Assembly (NCBI GenBank): GCA_943323705.2
Contig: CALPIT020000022.1
Span: 1 to 16,186 of the forward strand
Length of the DNA: 16,186 nt
Direction: 5' to 3'
From: Streptomyces griseus
GTDB lineage: Bacteria; Bacteroidota; Bacteroidia; Chitinophagales; Chitinophagaceae
Part shown: positions 14,185-16,186 of the stretch, one piece after another
How the letters are laid out: the number at the start of each line of letters is the position of its first letter
Numbering within the stretch: position 1 is the first letter of the stretch
The notes under the pieces: generated by a model
Told to the model about the DNA's origin: nothing
The model's database searches: none
What the model saw: only the letters and a program-made list of their open reading frames with translations
Made by a program: the position numbers and the translations under genes

Positions 14185-15858
14185 ATGTTGCAGTTAATTG
14201 AATGTGTACCAAATTTTTCAGAAGGCAATGATTTGCATATCATCAAACAAATTACTGATGAAATTGAATCTGTAGAAGGTGTAAGATTATTGAATGTAGA
14301 TCCGGGAAAAGCTACCAATAGAACTGTTGTAACCATGGTGGGAGAACCAAACGCTGTTATCGAAGCTGCTTATAGAGCCATCAAAAAAGCAGGAGAATTG
14401 ATTGACATGAGCAAACATAAAGGAGAACATCCTCGCATGGGCGCGACAGATGTTTGTCCGTTAATACCTATCGCCAATATTACCATGGAAGAAACTGCAG
14501 CTTATGCACAGGAGCTTGCGAAAAGAGTAGGAGATGTATTGAACCTTTCTGTTTATCTATATGAAGCGGCTCAGCCCAATAAAGAAAGAAGTAATCTTTC
14601 GGTTATTCGTGCCGGTGAGTATGAAGGATTTGCACAAAAAATATTATTACCGGAATGGAAACCTGATTTTGGACCAGCAGCTTTTGATGCCAAAAGAGGA
14701 GCAACTGTAATTGGAGCCAGAGATTTCTTAGTCGCTTATAATATTAATTTGAACACCACCTCAACTAGAAGGGCCAATGCAGTAGCCTTTGATATTCGTG
14801 AAGCGGGAAGAACTAAAAAGGTAAATGGAAAAGTTGTAAATGATGAAAATGGTAAGCCTATTGTTATTCCAGGAAGTTTGAAATGCGTGAAAGCCATTGG
14901 TTGGTTTATTGAAGAATATGGCATCGCACAGATTTCTATCAATCTAACTAATATCAATGTAACGCCTGTTCATATTGCCTTTGATGAAGCTTGTAAAAAA
15001 GCCGACCAACGTGGGCTACGCGTTACCGGTAGTGAACTCGTAGGATTGATTCCATTAAAAGCCATGACAGATGCCGGAAAATATTTCCTCAAAAAACAAA
15101 ACCGTTCTACAGGTGTAAGTGAGAAAGAATTGATAAAAATCGCCATCAAGTCTATGGGTTTAGATGAGTTGACTCCTTTCAAACCCGAAGAAAGAATTAT
15201 TGAATACATGCTAGCTGAGAATAGTAAGAAGTTGGTTGATATGACACTTACTGCATTTGCAGATGAAACTGCAAGTGAAAGTCCAGCGCCCGGCGGTGGT
15301 TCTATTGCAGCGTATGTAGGAGCTTTAGGTATTTCATTAGCGACAATGGTGGCAAACTTATCTTCTCACAAACAAGGTTGGGATGAACGATGGGAAGAAT
15401 TTAGTGATTGGGCAGATAAAGGTCAGCACATAAAAGATGAATTGCTCAAACTGGTTGATGAAGATACCAATGCTTTTAATAAAATCATGTCGGCATTTGG
15501 TTTGCCAAAATCAAATGATGATGAAAAACGCATCCGAAAACAAGCGATTCAGGATGCTACTAAATATGCGATTGAAATTCCGTTTAAAGTGATGAATTTG
15601 GCATACAGCAGTTTGGATATCATCAAAGCTATGGCTGCTGAGGGAAACCCGAATTCTGTTTCAGATGCCGGAGTTGGTGCACTGTGTGCAAGAGCAGCTG
15701 TGATGGGTGCTTTCATGAATGTAAGAATCAATGCTGCAGGATATGACGATAAAGATTTTGTAAAAATAATCCTTACAAAAGGAAGTGAAATTGAAAACCT
15801 CACCATTATTGCAGAATCAGAAATCCTGAAGATTGTAGATGATAAAATTGGAAATTAA
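14185..15858 (+). CDS. ftcD: Bifunctional glutamate formimidoyltransferase / formimidotetrahydrofolate cyclodeaminase
   Basis: The protein takes the HutI product: it moves the formimino group from formiminoglutamate to tetrahydrofolate, then deaminates 5-formimino-THF to 5,10-methenyl-THF and ammonia. The 557 residues contain both parts. The transferase (about 1-305) starts LIECVPNFSEG and has HKGEHPRMGATD, with H82 at the position of the catalytic histidine of the mammalian enzyme. The cyclodeaminase (about 345-550) begins TLTAFADETASESPAPGGGSIAAYVGALG (S366 near its start) and is helical. This is the fused form found in animals and many Bacteroidota. The gene follows hutI by 25 nt. Its stop codon overlaps that of the convergent gene at the right edge. 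Confidence 0.96.
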   Translation: MLQLIECVPNFSEGNDLHIIKQITDEIESVEGVRLLNVDPGKATNRTVVTMVGEPNAVIEAAYRAIKKAGELIDMSKHKGEHPRMGATDVCPLIPIANITMEETAAYAQELAKRVGDVLNLSVYLYEAAQPNKERSNLSVIRAGEYEGFAQKILLPEWKPDFGPAAFDAKRGATVIGARDFLVAYNINLNTTSTRRANAVAFDIREAGRTKKVNGKVVNDENGKPIVIPGSLKCVKAIGWFIEEYGIAQISINLTNINVTPVHIAFDEACKKADQRGLRVTGSELVGLIPLKAMTDAGKYFLKKQNRSTGVSEKELIKIAIKSMGLDELTPFKPEERIIEYMLAENSKKLVDMTLTAFADETASESPAPGGGSIAAYVGALGISLATMVANLSSHKQGWDERWEEFSDWADKGQHIKDELLKLVDEDTNAFNKIMSAFGLPKSNDDEKRIRKQAIQDATKYAIEIPFKVMNLAYSSLDIIKAMAAEGNPNSVSDAGVGALCARAAVMGAFMNVRINAAGYDDKDFVKIILTKGSEIENLTIIAESEILKIVDDKIGN

Positions 15859-16186
15859 TCATTTAAGGGTTGATAATTGAATTGAAGTTGAGCATTTTCA
15901 TTTAGGCTGGCACTTGAATGCAATTCATATCTTTTCTTTCCTGCAGTAACAACTACCAATGCTGTATTTGGAGGTATAGAGCCCAGATTTTCGGCGAACA
16001 TAACCAACTTGTATGTTTTATTACTATCTGAAACATCCAATTCAATTTTGATGGGCACAGCGCTTAGTTTCTGATGACTAACAATAAGTTTGTCGTCAAA
16101 AAATATGCTAACTGTATCATTATCTACGATGCCATTGTCGTAAATCTTTAATTCAATTTTTGGCGTATTTACGATAAGTTTGGATA
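15855..16186 (-). CDS. 3' part of a gene with a Bacteroidota C-terminal beta domain (partial)
   Basis: The reading frame is open from the window edge to the stop at 15855-15857, giving the last 109 residues; an internal GTG at 16058 is not a real start because the frame and the fold continue upstream. The visible part contains TPKIELKIYDNGIVDNDTVSIFFDDKLIVSHQ, then a strand-rich stretch, FAENLGSIPPNTALVVVTAGKKRYELHSS and a final QLQFNYQP. I associate this pattern with the end of secreted or lipoproteins in Chitinophagaceae, where it forms a beta sandwich; its role is not known to me. The N-terminal domain that would identify the protein lies outside the window. It converges on ftcD and shares 4 nt with it. 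Confidence 0.8.
   Translation of the reverse strand, partial: SKLIVNTPKIELKIYDNGIVDNDTVSIFFDDKLIVSHQKLSAVPIKIELDVSDSNKTYKLVMFAENLGSIPPNTALVVVTAGKKRYELHSSASLNENAQLQFNYQPLND

Noticed and set aside
15855..16058. Complete 67-codon gene starting at 16058
   Set aside because: The frame stays open to the window edge and the upstream residues continue the same beta-rich domain, so it is the end of a longer gene.

Overview
The window looks like a chromosomal piece of an AT-rich Bacteroidota, most likely Chitinophagaceae or a relative. The evidence is TAnnTTTG-type promoter elements close to start codons, weak or absent Shine-Dalgarno sequences, lipoprotein signals, an RRM protein with a Gly/Arg tail, a T9SS-tail-like small ORF and dispersed hairpin repeats. 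The taxon is inferred from these traits, not from a marker gene.

Layout. Positions 1-931 hold no protein gene. Two paralogous copies of a ~155-nt element, each ending in a strong intrinsic terminator (1-155 and 725-885), flank a block of REP-like hairpins and GAATTCGTGG repeats. Positions 932-2774 are a two-gene pseudouridine catabolism operon (psuK-psuG). A convergent SIMPL-domain gene follows, then a small lipoprotein, a large lipoprotein-type L,D-transpeptidase and a convergent RRM RNA-binding protein. An orphan 82-residue ORF resembling a type IX secretion C-terminal domain comes next. Positions 6734-7528 are non-coding: a degenerate tandem array of ~58-75 bp units with an exact 41-bp duplication, then a possible small RNA ending in a terminator. 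A cytoplasmic cyclophilin follows.

From 8259, an exported Ppx/GppA-like actin-fold protein is followed by a membrane-anchored coiled-coil protein with a 28-residue tandem repeat. After a terminator come a conserved gene of unknown function and a co-directional group: a divergent MurC-like ligase, imidazolonepropionase (hutI) and bifunctional formimidoyltransferase-cyclodeaminase (ftcD). The window ends in the 3' part of a convergent gene whose stop codon overlaps the ftcD stop.

How the genes work together. PsuK phosphorylates pseudouridine and PsuG splits the product to uracil and ribose 5-phosphate. HutI and FtcD carry out the last steps of histidine degradation through formiminoglutamate to one-carbon folate; hutH and hutU are not in the window. 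The L,D-transpeptidase and the Mur-like ligase both relate to peptidoglycan chemistry but are not adjacent. The best candidate for something undescribed is the duplicated terminator-ended element at the left edge. The two copies differ by a compensatory base-pair change in a possible stem, which suggests a structured small RNA rather than a peptide.
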